DNA of 64,000 bases from positions 1-64,000 of the forward strand of contig JAFGGD010000054.1 in assembly GCA_016930695.1 (NCBI GenBank). The letters run 5' to 3'. Both the position numbers and the translations under genes were made by a program. Of this stretch, positions 1 to 7,757 are shown in pieces. How positions within the stretch are numbered: position 1 is the stretch's first letter; each line of letters opens with the position of its first letter. This DNA comes from Candidatus Eisenbacteria bacterium (GTDB lineage Bacteria; Orphanbacterota; Orphanbacteria; Orphanbacterales; Orphanbacteraceae). The notes below the pieces were generated by a model that saw only the letters and a list, made by a program, of their open reading frames with translations, made no database searches and was not told where the DNA came from.

Positions 1-152
1 GACCCTCCCTTCCGCCGCCGGTCTCCCTCTCGGGGCCGTCTCGACTCGCCGGGCACCCACCGGAGCCCGCCTCCGTCGAGGTGATAAAAGAATCTGTCGA
101 GCTTGTCGGGGCGGGCGAAGGTGGGTCGGCGAGCGAGAAGAGGGAGGATGCA

Positions 153-269
153 GAGCATCCGGACCGTGCCCCGAAAGAAGAGCCGGGGGTGGAAGGAAAG
201 GCACCCTCACCCCCACCCTCTCCCGCAAGCGGGAGAGGGAGAAAACGATTTCGATAGCGATACCGATTT
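153..269. repeat. dispersed intergenic repeat, copy A, ending in CGATNN hexamers
   Basis: The stretch begins with a block around GCATCCGGACC and GCCCCGAA, continues through a purine-rich GGAAGG block and ends with four tandem hexamers (CGATTT, CGATAG, CGATAC, CGATTT; 246-269). The same order of blocks occurs at 14171-14257, where the hexamer is present six times, and a shorter version lies at 321-358. It lies between genes and is not part of any protein I can support. Confidence 0.65.
216..239. repeat. perfect 11-bp inverted repeat
   Basis: CCCTCTCCCGC, a two-base AA loop, then GCGGGAGAGGG. It resembles short REP-type palindromes seen between genes in many bacteria. No T-run follows on either strand, so it does not look like an intrinsic terminator. 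It sits inside repeat copy A. Confidence 0.6.
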
Positions 270-320
270 CAAGCGCCCCGGACTCCGAGAAGAATTACCC
301 GTCCGTCCTCCTTCCCCACA

Positions 321-358
321 CCGTGCCCCGAAGGGAGAGCCGGCGGGTGGAAGGGAAA
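321..358. repeat. dispersed intergenic repeat, copy B (partial)
   Basis: This partial copy repeats the CCGTGCCCCGAA / GGAGAGCCGGCGGG / GGAAGGGAA blocks of copies A and C, but lacks the hexamer tail. Confidence 0.5.
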
Positions 359-380
359 GAAGAAGACAAACCCGCACAAA

Positions 381-413
381 AAGCGGGGGCCCGTCCGCAA
401 TCGGACGGGCCCC
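381..413 (-). terminator. intrinsic terminator of the porin operon
   Basis: A perfect 12-bp stem (386-397 with 402-413) closes a CAAT loop. Read on the minus strand it is followed by CGCTTTTTG. It lies 45 bases beyond the porin stop codon. Confidence 0.9.
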
Positions 414-457
414 GTCGTTCCGCTCCTCGAGAAGAGGGGCGGCAGGTCGCCGGATGG

Positions 458-1642
458 CTAGAAGCTGTACACCGTCTGGAACGTGACGCGCACGTTGTCA
501 CCGGCCTCGATCTCGTCCCCGGCGGCGTCGTCCATGTAATGGGTCTTCATGTAGTCCACGCCGAGCTTCATCGCGATCTCGGGGATCAGCTTGCTGGTCA
601 GCGTGCCGAAGATCCAGTCGTTGCGGTCCCGGGCTTCCGGCGGAAGATCCTCCTCGTCCGGGTCGTCCATGCCGCCGCCGACGGTGAGGTTCCACTTCTC
701 GTGCAGGTCCACCGAGACCTGGCCCCAACCGCCGAAGGAGACGACGTTCTCCACCTTGTCGTCATAACGGACAAAGCCCTGGAACACGCCGCCGAAGAAC
801 TGGTTCAGGTTCTCCCCGTAAAAACCGTTCAGCGTGAGGGAGAACTTCGGCTGCTTCAGGACGACCGCGCCGACCACCGAGTAGGTGTCCATGTCATGCG
901 CGGCCAGATTCAGATCGTTGATCTGCTCCTGGCCGTAGTGGCCGCCCACGGAGATGTTGACCGGGTCGACCATCGCCCAAACCCGCCCCATCACCCAGGG
1001 CATACCGCTGCGCTCGCCGTCGCCGACCGGATCGAAATCCCCGCCGGCGAAGGAGTCGTACTTGTTGTTCCCCGCCATCGGCCGGTTCAGGCTGAGGGCG
1101 TATTTGAACTGATCGAACTTCTGCATGAACTGAATCTGGGGATAGCGCATCCACAGGTTGCCCGCGCCGGCGCCGACCACGAAGTTGGCCGTCCCCGGGA
1201 AGGGGTCGCTGATCAGCGCCCAATCCTGCCCGAACCGCAGCGCCCAGTTCGACTTGGCGTACTGCATCCAAGCGTGGCGCAGGCGCACCTGCGGCTGGCG
1301 CGCCGCGGTGCTCGAGTTGGGGAATCCGCCGGCGAAGTCCAACTCGATCTTCGCGGTGACCATCCCCTCCTCCGGGCATCCGCCCTTGGAGATGTCGAAG
1401 CCGAGCCGCGTGTGGCGGGCGGTGGCGGTGAGCGCGTCCTGTTCCGCCTGGGCGCTCTCGCCCGGTTGCACGAAGAGCAGCCAGTCCCCCTTCGCCACTT
1501 CCGTGTTGTCGTAAATCATGTCGAAGCGCACGAACCCATAGGGTGTGAACTTCATCTCGCTCTTGCATCCACTGCAATCCCCGGCCGCGACGAGCGCCGG
1601 CACGCAGACCAGAAGCAGCGCGATCAATCCGAATCGCCTCAT
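458..1642 (-). CDS. outer-membrane porin, phosphate-selective-porin/DcaP-like
   Basis: The product is predicted to be a trimer-type beta-barrel porin (394 aa) letting small solutes cross the outer membrane. The start at 1642 is chosen because GGGAGG lies six bases before that ATG and the protein then begins with a clean signal peptide (Arg-Arg then about 16 hydrophobic residues ending AAG). A Cys pair (DCSGCKS) follows the cleavage region. The rest alternates short strands and turns (LRFGQDW, RLRHAWMQY) and ends in aromatic Phe (TVYSF), as barrel proteins do. It is the third gene after DUF485 and the ActP symporter on the same strand, so acetate or other organic acids are the likely cargo by context. 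Substrate is not proven; an upstream in-frame ATG at 1738 lacks a ribosome site. Confidence 0.75.
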   Translation of the reverse strand: MRRFGLIALLLVCVPALVAAGDCSGCKSEMKFTPYGFVRFDMIYDNTEVAKGDWLLFVQPGESAQAEQDALTATARHTRLGFDISKGGCPEEGMVTAKIELDFAGGFPNSSTAARQPQVRLRHAWMQYAKSNWALRFGQDWALISDPFPGTANFVVGAGAGNLWMRYPQIQFMQKFDQFKYALSLNRPMAGNNKYDSFAGGDFDPVGDGERSGMPWVMGRVWAMVDPVNISVGGHYGQEQINDLNLAAHDMDTYSVVGAVVLKQPKFSLTLNGFYGENLNQFFGGVFQGFVRYDDKVENVVSFGGWGQVSVDLHEKWNLTVGGGMDDPDEEDLPPEARDRNDWIFGTLTSKLIPEIAMKLGVDYMKTHYMDDAAGDEIEAGDNVRVTFQTVYSF

Positions 1643-1757
1643 TCGTTCCTCCCTTCCGGGGCCTGCCCCGAAACGCCTCTGCACGGGACCTCCGACTAGA
1701 GATCCTCCTCCTGGCCGCAATCTAGGGGAATCCCCCATCTGATAGCAAGCAAGAAAG

Positions 1758-3926
1758 TTACGCCGAGGCAGTCTCTCCTTCCTTCTTCTGCGTCACGAGA
1801 GAAACGATCACCAAGGTGAGGAAACTGAGCGGGATCGAAATGATCCCCGGATTGCTGAAGGGAATCGGCGCGTTCGCCGGGTCGAGCCCGTACCGCCCCC
1901 ACATGCTCGGCGATAGCAGAATGATCCCGAGCGCCGCCGTGCTTCCGATCATGATGGAAGCGACGATTCCCTTCGCGGTGGTCTTTTTCCAGAAGAGGAG
2001 CATGATGATGGCGGGTAGGTTCGCAGACGCGGCGACCGCGAAAGCCCATCCCACCAGATAGGAAACGTTCATCCCCTTGAAGACGATCCCGAGGATGATG
2101 GCGATCAGGCCGACGCTGAAAGCGGCGATCCGGCCGGCGTAGACCTTCTGTTTCTCCGTGTAGCGTAGCCCGGCGAAACGGTCGAGGAAATCGTGGGCCA
2201 CCGCGCCCGAGGCGGCCACGATCAGTCCGCTCACCGTGCCGAGCACGGTGGCGAAGGCGATGGCCGAGATGACAGCGAACAGGAACGTGCCGAAGGAACG
2301 CGCCAGGAGCGGTCCCGACATGTTGTTGTCCTGTAAATTGATCACCCCGTTGGTCATGGCGCCGAGCCCCATGTAGAGGGTGAGGATATAGAAGAAGCCG
2401 ATCGCCGCGATCGCCACGATGGTCGATTTGCGCGCATCCGCGGTGCTGCGGACCGTGTAGTAGCGGATCAGGATGTGCGGGAGCGCCGCGGTGCCGCAGA
2501 AGAGGGCGAGCATGAGGGAGACGAAGTTCAGCTTCTCCATTCCCGTGCCGTCCACCTTGAACTTGAGGCCCGGACGCATGATCTTGTTCCCCGCCGTGAA
2601 GGTCGGGTGATAGAGGGTGACCTCGTCCCGCCCGTCGTTGAAGGAGACGGAGGACCAGCGGCGCACCACGCTCCTCTCGTCGCCGAGGAGCGAGAGGAAC
2701 TTGAAGGGGCCGACGCCGCCCGTCGCGGCGGCGGGGCCGCTCTTGCCGGCGATCACCTCCATGTTCCCCACCTGCATCAGCTCGTTCTCCACCGAAGACG
2801 GGGCTCCGTTCACCCAGCGGCCGCCGTCGGGACGCATGGTGACCCATTGGGTTTCGTGCAGACGGACCCGGTCTCCGCCGAGGTTCTCCCGGCTCCACCA
2901 GGTGTTCACCTTCACCACCACGCTGCCGTCGTCTTCCATGAACCGGACGCCGTCGATCTCGACGAACTGGCCGGCGTCCACGGCGAGAACCTGGGCTCCG
3001 TTGATCTCGACCACGGTGAAGCGCTGCCCGTCGATCTCAACCACCTTCCGCCCCTCGCCGCTCAGGAGACGGTCCAACTCGTCGCCGTGCCGCCCGTCGA
3101 TCCGAACGATGCTGTTGTTGAAGGGTGCGGCCCAGACGCCGTCTTCGTCACGGGTGACCGGCAGGCTCTGGGTCAGCTTGACGAATTCGTTCTCCTTCAC
3201 GGTCGTCCGGGTAAGAACGTGGTAGGACTGGTCGTCCAGTTTGATCGCGTCTCCCTCCACTTTTCCGGAGAGAGTCTTGTATTCGTGGTAGGGGACCTTT
3301 CCCCCCTGGTCGGGCGAGGTGGAAAGACCGCGAACCATCACCGCCGTCACCAGGATCAGGGAGAAGATGATCAGCATGCCGCCCTTGAGGAACTGCACGT
3401 AAGTGGTGGAGGTCATGCCGGCGGTCGCGACGATGGTGATCACGATCGCGCCGACCATGATCACGCCCACGTGGTGCGGCAGCCCGAGAAGCGGCTCCAC
3501 CAGCACGCCGGCGCCCACCATCTGCGGGATCAGATAAAACAGGGAGACCACCAGAGTGCTCAGCGCCGCCGCGAGCTGGATCCCCTTGCTGTTGAATTTC
3601 GCGTCCAGCGCGTCGGTGAACGTGTATTTGCCGAGCCGCTTCATCGGTTCGGCGACGACGAAGAGCGCCACGATCCACCCGGCCAGATATCCGATCGAGT
3701 AGAGGAAGCCGTCGTAGCCGACGGTGGCGATCATGCCGCAGATGCCGAGGAAGGAGGCGGCGGAAAGGTAATCGCCGGCGAAGGCGATGCCGTTCACCGT
3801 GTAGTGGATGTGCCCGCCGGCGGCGAAATAGCCGCTCGCCGATTGCGCTTTCCGAGCGAAATAGAACGAGAGGCCCAACACGAGGGCAACGAAGAAGAGG
3901 AACACGAAGATCGCCGTGTGCGCCAT
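1758..3926 (-). CDS. actP: cation/acetate symporter ActP, solute:sodium symporter family, with large insert
   Basis: A 722-aa inner-membrane sodium:solute symporter. The N-terminal half has the family pattern (SASGYFAAGG, NGIAFAGDYLSAASFLG, then about six membrane helices). The C-terminal half opens with ALPHILIRYYTV, which matches the ActP signature, and contains GTVSGLIVAASGAVAHD. Between them, at about residues 205-445, lies a hydrophilic segment with repeated EIDG/VEIDG turns, making the protein roughly 170 residues longer than the usual 550. Its ATG is 3 bases after the DUF485 stop and preceded by a purine-rich GGGAGGG site, so the two are coupled, as in yjcH-actP pairs. Acetate (or a related short carboxylate) uptake with Na+ or H+ is inferred from family membership. 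The function of the insert is unknown. Confidence 0.88.
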   Translation of the reverse strand: MAHTAIFVFLFFVALVLGLSFYFARKAQSASGYFAAGGHIHYTVNGIAFAGDYLSAASFLGICGMIATVGYDGFLYSIGYLAGWIVALFVVAEPMKRLGKYTFTDALDAKFNSKGIQLAAALSTLVVSLFYLIPQMVGAGVLVEPLLGLPHHVGVIMVGAIVITIVATAGMTSTTYVQFLKGGMLIIFSLILVTAVMVRGLSTSPDQGGKVPYHEYKTLSGKVEGDAIKLDDQSYHVLTRTTVKENEFVKLTQSLPVTRDEDGVWAAPFNNSIVRIDGRHGDELDRLLSGEGRKVVEIDGQRFTVVEINGAQVLAVDAGQFVEIDGVRFMEDDGSVVVKVNTWWSRENLGGDRVRLHETQWVTMRPDGGRWVNGAPSSVENELMQVGNMEVIAGKSGPAAATGGVGPFKFLSLLGDERSVVRRWSSVSFNDGRDEVTLYHPTFTAGNKIMRPGLKFKVDGTGMEKLNFVSLMLALFCGTAALPHILIRYYTVRSTADARKSTIVAIAAIGFFYILTLYMGLGAMTNGVINLQDNNMSGPLLARSFGTFLFAVISAIAFATVLGTVSGLIVAASGAVAHDFLDRFAGLRYTEKQKVYAGRIAAFSVGLIAIILGIVFKGMNVSYLVGWAFAVAASANLPAIIMLLFWKKTTAKGIVASIMIGSTAALGIILLSPSMWGRYGLDPANAPIPFSNPGIISIPLSFLTLVIVSLVTQKKEGETASA

Positions 3927-3929
3927 GTC

Positions 3930-4220
3930 CTATCCCTCCCTTTCCGTCGCCGCCCGCCCCTGAATCCCCTCTTCGCGGCCGCAGCTGTGGTTGTAGATGA
4001 GCGCGAGGACGAGGGCGAGCACGATCAGCCCGAAGCCGTAGGTCACGGCGAGGTTCAGACCGAAAAACACGGTCTTCTCCATAAGGACGGGACGGATCAC
4101 GTTAATCGCCACGAAGCCGGCGTAGATGATCGCGTACACGACGAACATCCGGACGCCGAGCCGGCTCTTGAATTCCACTGCGTGTTCGGGGCCCAACTGT
4201 TGGGCCGGTTTGTGCAGCAT
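3930..4220 (-). CDS. DUF485 small membrane protein, YjcH-like
   Basis: A 96-aa inner-membrane protein with two predicted helices (about 25-45 and 52-76) and a charged tail. The family almost always precedes an ActP symporter and is thought to help it. The start at 4220 has AGGGAGGAAGGAGC just upstream. The open frame continues much further upstream (to 4673), but that extension is low-complexity Arg/Pro sequence and has no family match. The stop is 3 bases before the symporter start. Confidence 0.88.
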   Translation of the reverse strand: MLHKPAQQLGPEHAVEFKSRLGVRMFVVYAIIYAGFVAINVIRPVLMEKTVFFGLNLAVTYGFGLIVLALVLALIYNHSCGREEGIQGRAATEREG

Positions 4221-4781
4221 GCTCCTTCCTCCCTTGTGGCACCCCGGACTCGGATCCACCCCTCTCGGGGCGGGGGGCCGTGAAGATCCGGACCGATCGC
4301 GCGGTCCGGCGCGGCGCTTCCGCGGTTCTCTCTTTCCGGTCCCTATGGGGCGATCGTTCTTCTCGATCGAAACGGACGGGCGCCCGCTGAAAAGACGGGC
4401 GCGCCCGATTCGCGGTACTCGTATGTATTCCGGGACGGGGCGCGGGCCGCCGCCCGGCGAATCACGTTCCGCTCGTGCCGGGGGACGGCCGGGGCGAAAC
4501 GATATCTGGAAAAAACGGGAGAAGGGCGAAGCGCGGCGTCGATGGCGAAACTCGCCGTTGTGGGTGCCGGGGTGCGGTCGATCATGTGCGGGCGACGCCG
4601 AATGCCCCACGGAAAGCTCATGATGCGGCAGAAAGCAGGGGGCTTCTGCTCTGCCGGAGCCGGGGTGCAACATGATTCAGGTCAAGGCTAGCATGAGAGG
4701 GTAGAAGAGTCATCCGGTTTTTTCGGGAAAGCCTTGTCGCGCAAGGAAATGTGGGGGAAGCGGGGCGGTTTCGCCCGAAGG
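4221..4781. other. long upstream region of the DUF485-actP-porin operon
   Basis: About 560 bases without a supportable gene between the DUF485 start and the terminator at 4782. It contains GC-rich inverted segments near 4380-4415 and, at 4672-4685, an FNR/CRP-family-like dyad. I take it as a long leader or regulatory region for the minus-strand operon. No sigma-70 promoter stands out. Confidence 0.5.
4672..4685. promoter_or_regulatory. FNR-like dyad (imperfect)
   Basis: ATGAT-TCAG-GTCAA on the plus strand, equal to TTGAC-CTGA-ATCAT on the minus strand. It matches eight of ten positions of TTGAT-N4-ATCAA. It lies about 450 bases upstream of the DUF485 start. A perfect version of this dyad exists at 43404-43417, which is why I note this weaker one. 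Confidence 0.35.
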
Positions 4782-4817
4782 AAAACGGCGAGGGCTCGGA
4801 GCCCCCGCCGCTTTTTT
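4782..4817. terminator. bidirectional intrinsic terminator
   Basis: The stem CGGCGAGGGCT / AGCCCCCGCCG (one A-C mismatch, loop CGG) is followed by CTTTTTT on the plus strand and by TTTT on the minus strand. On the minus strand it lies 28 bases beyond the stop of the secreted-protein gene at 4845-5579. Confidence 0.8.
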
Positions 4818-4844
4818 ATCGCTTCCAATCGATCGTGCGCGCGG

Positions 4845-5579
4845 CTACCGGAAAAGGGTCTTTAGGCTCCCCCAGGAAGTCGCCTCTTCGCCCTCGGCGC
4901 CGATCCTCACCATGGTCTTGGGGCTCCCGTTGAACATCGGGCACCTCGCCCAACGCTCCTCCGCCTTGATGATGCAGAAGCTGCCCTCATAACCCGTGGC
5001 GAATCGATGGCACTTGATCTGAATCTCGTGCGTTCCCGGCGGGATCACCACCACACCGGTGGAGAGGTCCGGTTCGTTCCAACCGTCGCATCCTTCCGAC
5101 TGATCGACGAGCGCATAGTTGTCGCCGCCGATCCCGGAGAGGCCATAGTAGGAACCGTCGTCGATGCATCCTCCGGTATGGCCGGCGGGCGCGCCGTCCA
5201 CCCAGACCTGGTACTTATCGCCTACCACCAGGAAGTCGCTTATGAGCAGAACGACGCGGAAGGGGGAAGTGGTTTCCCAGGAAAAGCAGGGATCGGATTG
5301 CCAGCCCCCTTGACCGTCGAGACCGACCGTGCCGTTGTCGCAGTTCATCCCGCACCAGGTGCCGTCCACCGGAAGGGTCATCGGCGGCACGACGGCGCGG
5401 GTCGTCGCGCCGAACAGCATGTTCTCGGACGCGCCGGCGGCGATCGGATCGGCGGGGCGAATCGAGGCCGGCTCGTCGACGATGATCGGTTTCACGTCCG
5501 CCCGCTCGGGGGCGACGCCGGCCGTAGCCACGCCGGCCGCGAGGGCGAGTAGACAGAGAATCATGAGCCAGATTCGCAT
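4845..5579 (-). CDS. secreted protein of unknown function
   Basis: A 244-aa exported protein. The start at 5579 follows GAGAAGGAGGATCCCCCG and gives a signal peptide (MRIWLMILCLLALAAGVATA). I do not recognise a family. The mature part has a segment rich in Cys and aromatic residues (GTWCGMNCDNG, QSDPCFSWE), then an all-beta-looking stretch (FRVVLLISDFLVVGDKYQVWVDG, VVVIPPGTHEIQIK) that resembles carbohydrate-binding or jelly-roll accessory modules. It has eight Cys, suggesting disulfides outside the cytoplasm. It stands alone between a terminator and the mmd operon. Confidence 0.7.
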   Translation of the reverse strand: MRIWLMILCLLALAAGVATAGVAPERADVKPIIVDEPASIRPADPIAAGASENMLFGATTRAVVPPMTLPVDGTWCGMNCDNGTVGLDGQGGWQSDPCFSWETTSPFRVVLLISDFLVVGDKYQVWVDGAPAGHTGGCIDDGSYYGLSGIGGDNYALVDQSEGCDGWNEPDLSTGVVVIPPGTHEIQIKCHRFATGYEGSFCIIKAEERWARCPMFNGSPKTMVRIGAEGEEATSWGSLKTLFR

Positions 5580-5741
5580 CGGGGGATCCTCCTTCTCGGG
5601 TTCGGTTCGGGACTCGGATCGAATCGGCGGTTTGTCTCGATGCGCTTCCCGGAATGCGCCCGCCTCGTCGACGCGCACCTTAGCACGAGGGAATGTGCGA
5701 CTCCAGCCCGAAGGTCCGCGATTCTCCGCGCGTTGGGGGCT

Positions 5742-6872
5742 CTAGTGGAGCGCCATCACCGAGAGGAAGACGCCCGCCGCGACCGCCGAGCCGATCACGC
5801 CGGCCACGTTGGGCGCCATGGCGTGCATGATGAGGAAGTTGGTGGGATCCTCCTTGGCGCCCACCATCTGGCAGACCCGCGCCGAGTCGGGGACCGCGGA
5901 GACTCCCGCCGCGCCGATGATCGGGTTGATCTTGTCCTTCACGACGAGATTCATCAGCTTGGCGAAGAGAACGCCCGCGGCGGTGGCGACGGCGAAAGAG
6001 GCGGCGCCGAGAGCGAAGATCTTGACGCTGTCCGGCGTGAGGAAGCGCCGCGCGTCGGTGGAGGCGCCCACGGTGAGACCGAGGAGAATGGTGATCACGT
6101 CGATGAACGGATCCCTCGCCGTCTTGGCGAGCCGCTCCGTCACGCCGCATTCCTTCAGCAGGTTGCCGAAGAAGAGCATCCCCAGAAGGGGGATCGAGCC
6201 GGGGGCGAGGCACGCGGTGAGCACGAAGGCGATGACCGGAAAGATGATCCTCGTCCGCTTGCTCACCGGTTTGGTCGGCTTCATCCGAATGAGCCGCTCC
6301 TTCTTGGTGGTGAGCAGTTTGATGATGGGCGGTTGAATCACCGGCACCAGGGCCATGTAGGAATAGGCCGCCACGGCGATCGCGCCGAGGAGGTGCGGCG
6401 CGAGCTGCGAGGAGAGGAAGATCGCCGTCGGGCCGTCGGCGCCCCCGATGATCCCGATGGACGCCGCCTCCCGCACCCCGAAACCGAGATAGAGGGAACC
6501 GATGAAGGTGATGAAGATCCCCGCCTGCGCGGCCGCGCCGAGCAGGATCAGTCGCGGGTTGGAGAGCATGGCGGAGAAGTCGGTCATCGCGCCGATGCCG
6601 AGGAAGATGAGCGGCGGGTACCAACCCTGGGTCACGCCCTTATAAAGGATCTGCAGGACCGAGCCTTCCTCGTAGATGCTGAGGCGCATCCCGTCCACGA
6701 AAGGGATGTTCCCCACAAGCATGCCGAAACCGATCGGCACGAGGAGCAGCGGCTCGTAATCCTTGGCCACCGCGAGGTAGAGAAAAAAGCAGCCCACGGC
6801 CATCATCACGAGGTTCCCGAGAGAGAACGTCCCGATCGCGTTGGCCGCGAAGAATTGGGCGAGCATGTCCAT
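5742..6872 (-). CDS. mmdB: sodium-pumping methylmalonyl-CoA/oxaloacetate decarboxylase beta subunit
   Basis: A 376-aa polytopic inner-membrane subunit that removes CO2 from carboxybiotin and couples this to export of Na+. It contains the invariant IGIIGGADGPTAIF segment (about residues 140-152, Asp146 being the Na+-site aspartate known in the family) and a closing stretch PNVAGVIGSAVAAGVFL. Length and helix pattern match OadB/GcdB/MmdB. It is the last gene of the four-gene operon, 27 bases after the biotin carrier gene. Substrate choice (methylmalonyl-CoA rather than oxaloacetate) is inferred from the carboxyltransferase gene at the head of the operon. Confidence 0.92.
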   Translation of the reverse strand: MDMLAQFFAANAIGTFSLGNLVMMAVGCFFLYLAVAKDYEPLLLVPIGFGMLVGNIPFVDGMRLSIYEEGSVLQILYKGVTQGWYPPLIFLGIGAMTDFSAMLSNPRLILLGAAAQAGIFITFIGSLYLGFGVREAASIGIIGGADGPTAIFLSSQLAPHLLGAIAVAAYSYMALVPVIQPPIIKLLTTKKERLIRMKPTKPVSKRTRIIFPVIAFVLTACLAPGSIPLLGMLFFGNLLKECGVTERLAKTARDPFIDVITILLGLTVGASTDARRFLTPDSVKIFALGAASFAVATAAGVLFAKLMNLVVKDKINPIIGAAGVSAVPDSARVCQMVGAKEDPTNFLIMHAMAPNVAGVIGSAVAAGVFLSVMALH

Positions 6873-6899
6873 GGCGTTGGGTCCCGCGCGGTCTTCCCG

Positions 6900-7316
6900 C
6901 TATTCGAAAACGACGAGCGTCTGGCCTTCCCGAACCGTGTCGCCGGCGGCGACCTCCACCGAGCGGATCCGTCCGGCGCCGGGGGCGACGATGCTGGTGT
7001 TCATCTTCATCGCCTCGATGACCAGGAGCGCGTCACCCGCCTTCACGTTGTCGCCCGGCTTGCTTTTCACCTCGACCACGGTGCCGGCGATCGGCGAGGC
7101 GACGGTGCTCGTGTCGCCCGGCTTGGGCGCTTGGGCCGCCGGAGTCGCGGAGGGCTTGAGGGGCTTGGGGACGGATGCCGGCGGCGCGGTCTGCGCCTTG
7201 GGCGAGGCGGTCTGCACGTGGGGCAGGGGCGCGAGAGAGGTGAACCCCTCGCCGGGATCGAGCACCTCCACCTCCACCTCATAAGCCACACCGTGCACGG
7301 TGATTTTGAGCTTCAT
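6900..7316 (-). CDS. mmdC: biotin carrier subunit of methylmalonyl-CoA decarboxylase
   Basis: A 138-aa biotin carboxyl carrier protein. An N-terminal strand (about 1-20) is followed by an Ala/Pro-rich flexible linker (about 30-68) and a C-terminal biotinyl domain with EAMKMN at residues 101-106; Lys104 is the expected biotinylation site. It shuttles CO2 between the cytoplasmic carboxyltransferase and the membrane beta subunit. It lies between the delta-subunit gene and mmdB on the same strand. Confidence 0.93.
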   Translation of the reverse strand: MKLKITVHGVAYEVEVEVLDPGEGFTSLAPLPHVQTASPKAQTAPPASVPKPLKPSATPAAQAPKPGDTSTVASPIAGTVVEVKSKPGDNVKAGDALLVIEAMKMNTSIVAPGAGRIRSVEVAAGDTVREGQTLVVFE

Positions 7317-7374
7317 CGATCCTCTCCGGTTTGCGGGCGCGCCGGCGGCGCGGCCCCTTCACAGGCCCGGCGCC

Positions 7375-7719
7375 TCACTGCGGCGGCTGGGGTCTGCGTA
7401 CGAGTACGTGCGATCCCTGCAGGGTCGCGCGCCCCTGACTCGACCAGGGGCTGCTCGGCGAATCCACGGAGAGAAGCCGGCGGACCGAGCGGATCCGGTG
7501 GCGACCTCCGACGATGGTGGCTACCGCGGCGGCGATGAGGACCACCGTGACGGTGTCCAGGTTCTGCTGTTTATCGAGGGCGGCGGAGGCTTGGCGTTCC
7601 TCACGATCCTGCCAGCCCCGGTCGATCCGGCGCACCAGCGAGACGACCAGCGTGATCAGGACCTGCACCATGAACACGATGCCGAGCCCGACCAGCGCGA
7701 GTGTGAGGTTGCCGTTCAT
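7375..7719 (-). CDS. mmdD: OadG/MmdD-type membrane anchor subunit
   Basis: A 114-aa protein with one N-terminal membrane helix (MNGNLTLALVGLGIVFMVQV onward) and a second hydrophobic stretch (TVTVVLIAAAVATIV) before a basic tail. These are features of the OadG/MmdD delta or gamma subunits that tether the carboxyltransferase and biotin carrier to the beta subunit. The start at 7719 follows GGAGACGGACGGC. The frame is open further upstream in the shadow of mmdA, but the family-like sequence begins here. It lies between mmdA and mmdC. Confidence 0.8.
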   Translation of the reverse strand: MNGNLTLALVGLGIVFMVQVLITLVVSLVRRIDRGWQDREERQASAALDKQQNLDTVTVVLIAAAVATIVGGRHRIRSVRRLLSVDSPSSPWSSQGRATLQGSHVLVRRPQPPQ

Positions 7720-7757
7720 GCCGTCCGTCTCCGGAAAAACCGCCCGCCCGCCGGGGA

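Larger units (their letters stand above)
1..457. other. intergenic region with repeats, no gene
   Basis: I see no credible gene in this stretch. ORFs across it have arginine/proline-rich translations without family features and no ribosome binding site. It holds two copies of a dispersed intergenic repeat, a perfect 11-bp palindrome and the terminator of the porin gene, each listed separately. The left edge may be downstream of a gene outside the window. Confidence 0.7.

Noticed and set aside
2475-4283. 602-codon plus-strand frame opposite actP
   Set aside because: His/Asp/Glu-rich shadow of a membrane-protein gene; the minus strand carries clear ActP motifs.
4221-4673. N-terminal extension of the DUF485 frame
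   Set aside because: Low-complexity Arg/Pro sequence with no ribosome site at its ATG; the family protein starts at 4220 behind a strong site.
4664-4700. sigma-54 promoter upstream of the acetate operon
   Set aside because: TTGCA is present, but no GG pair lies at the required distance.
5640-7538. 632-codon plus-strand frame opposite mmdB/mmdC
   Set aside because: Shadow of well-identified genes on the minus strand; no family features.
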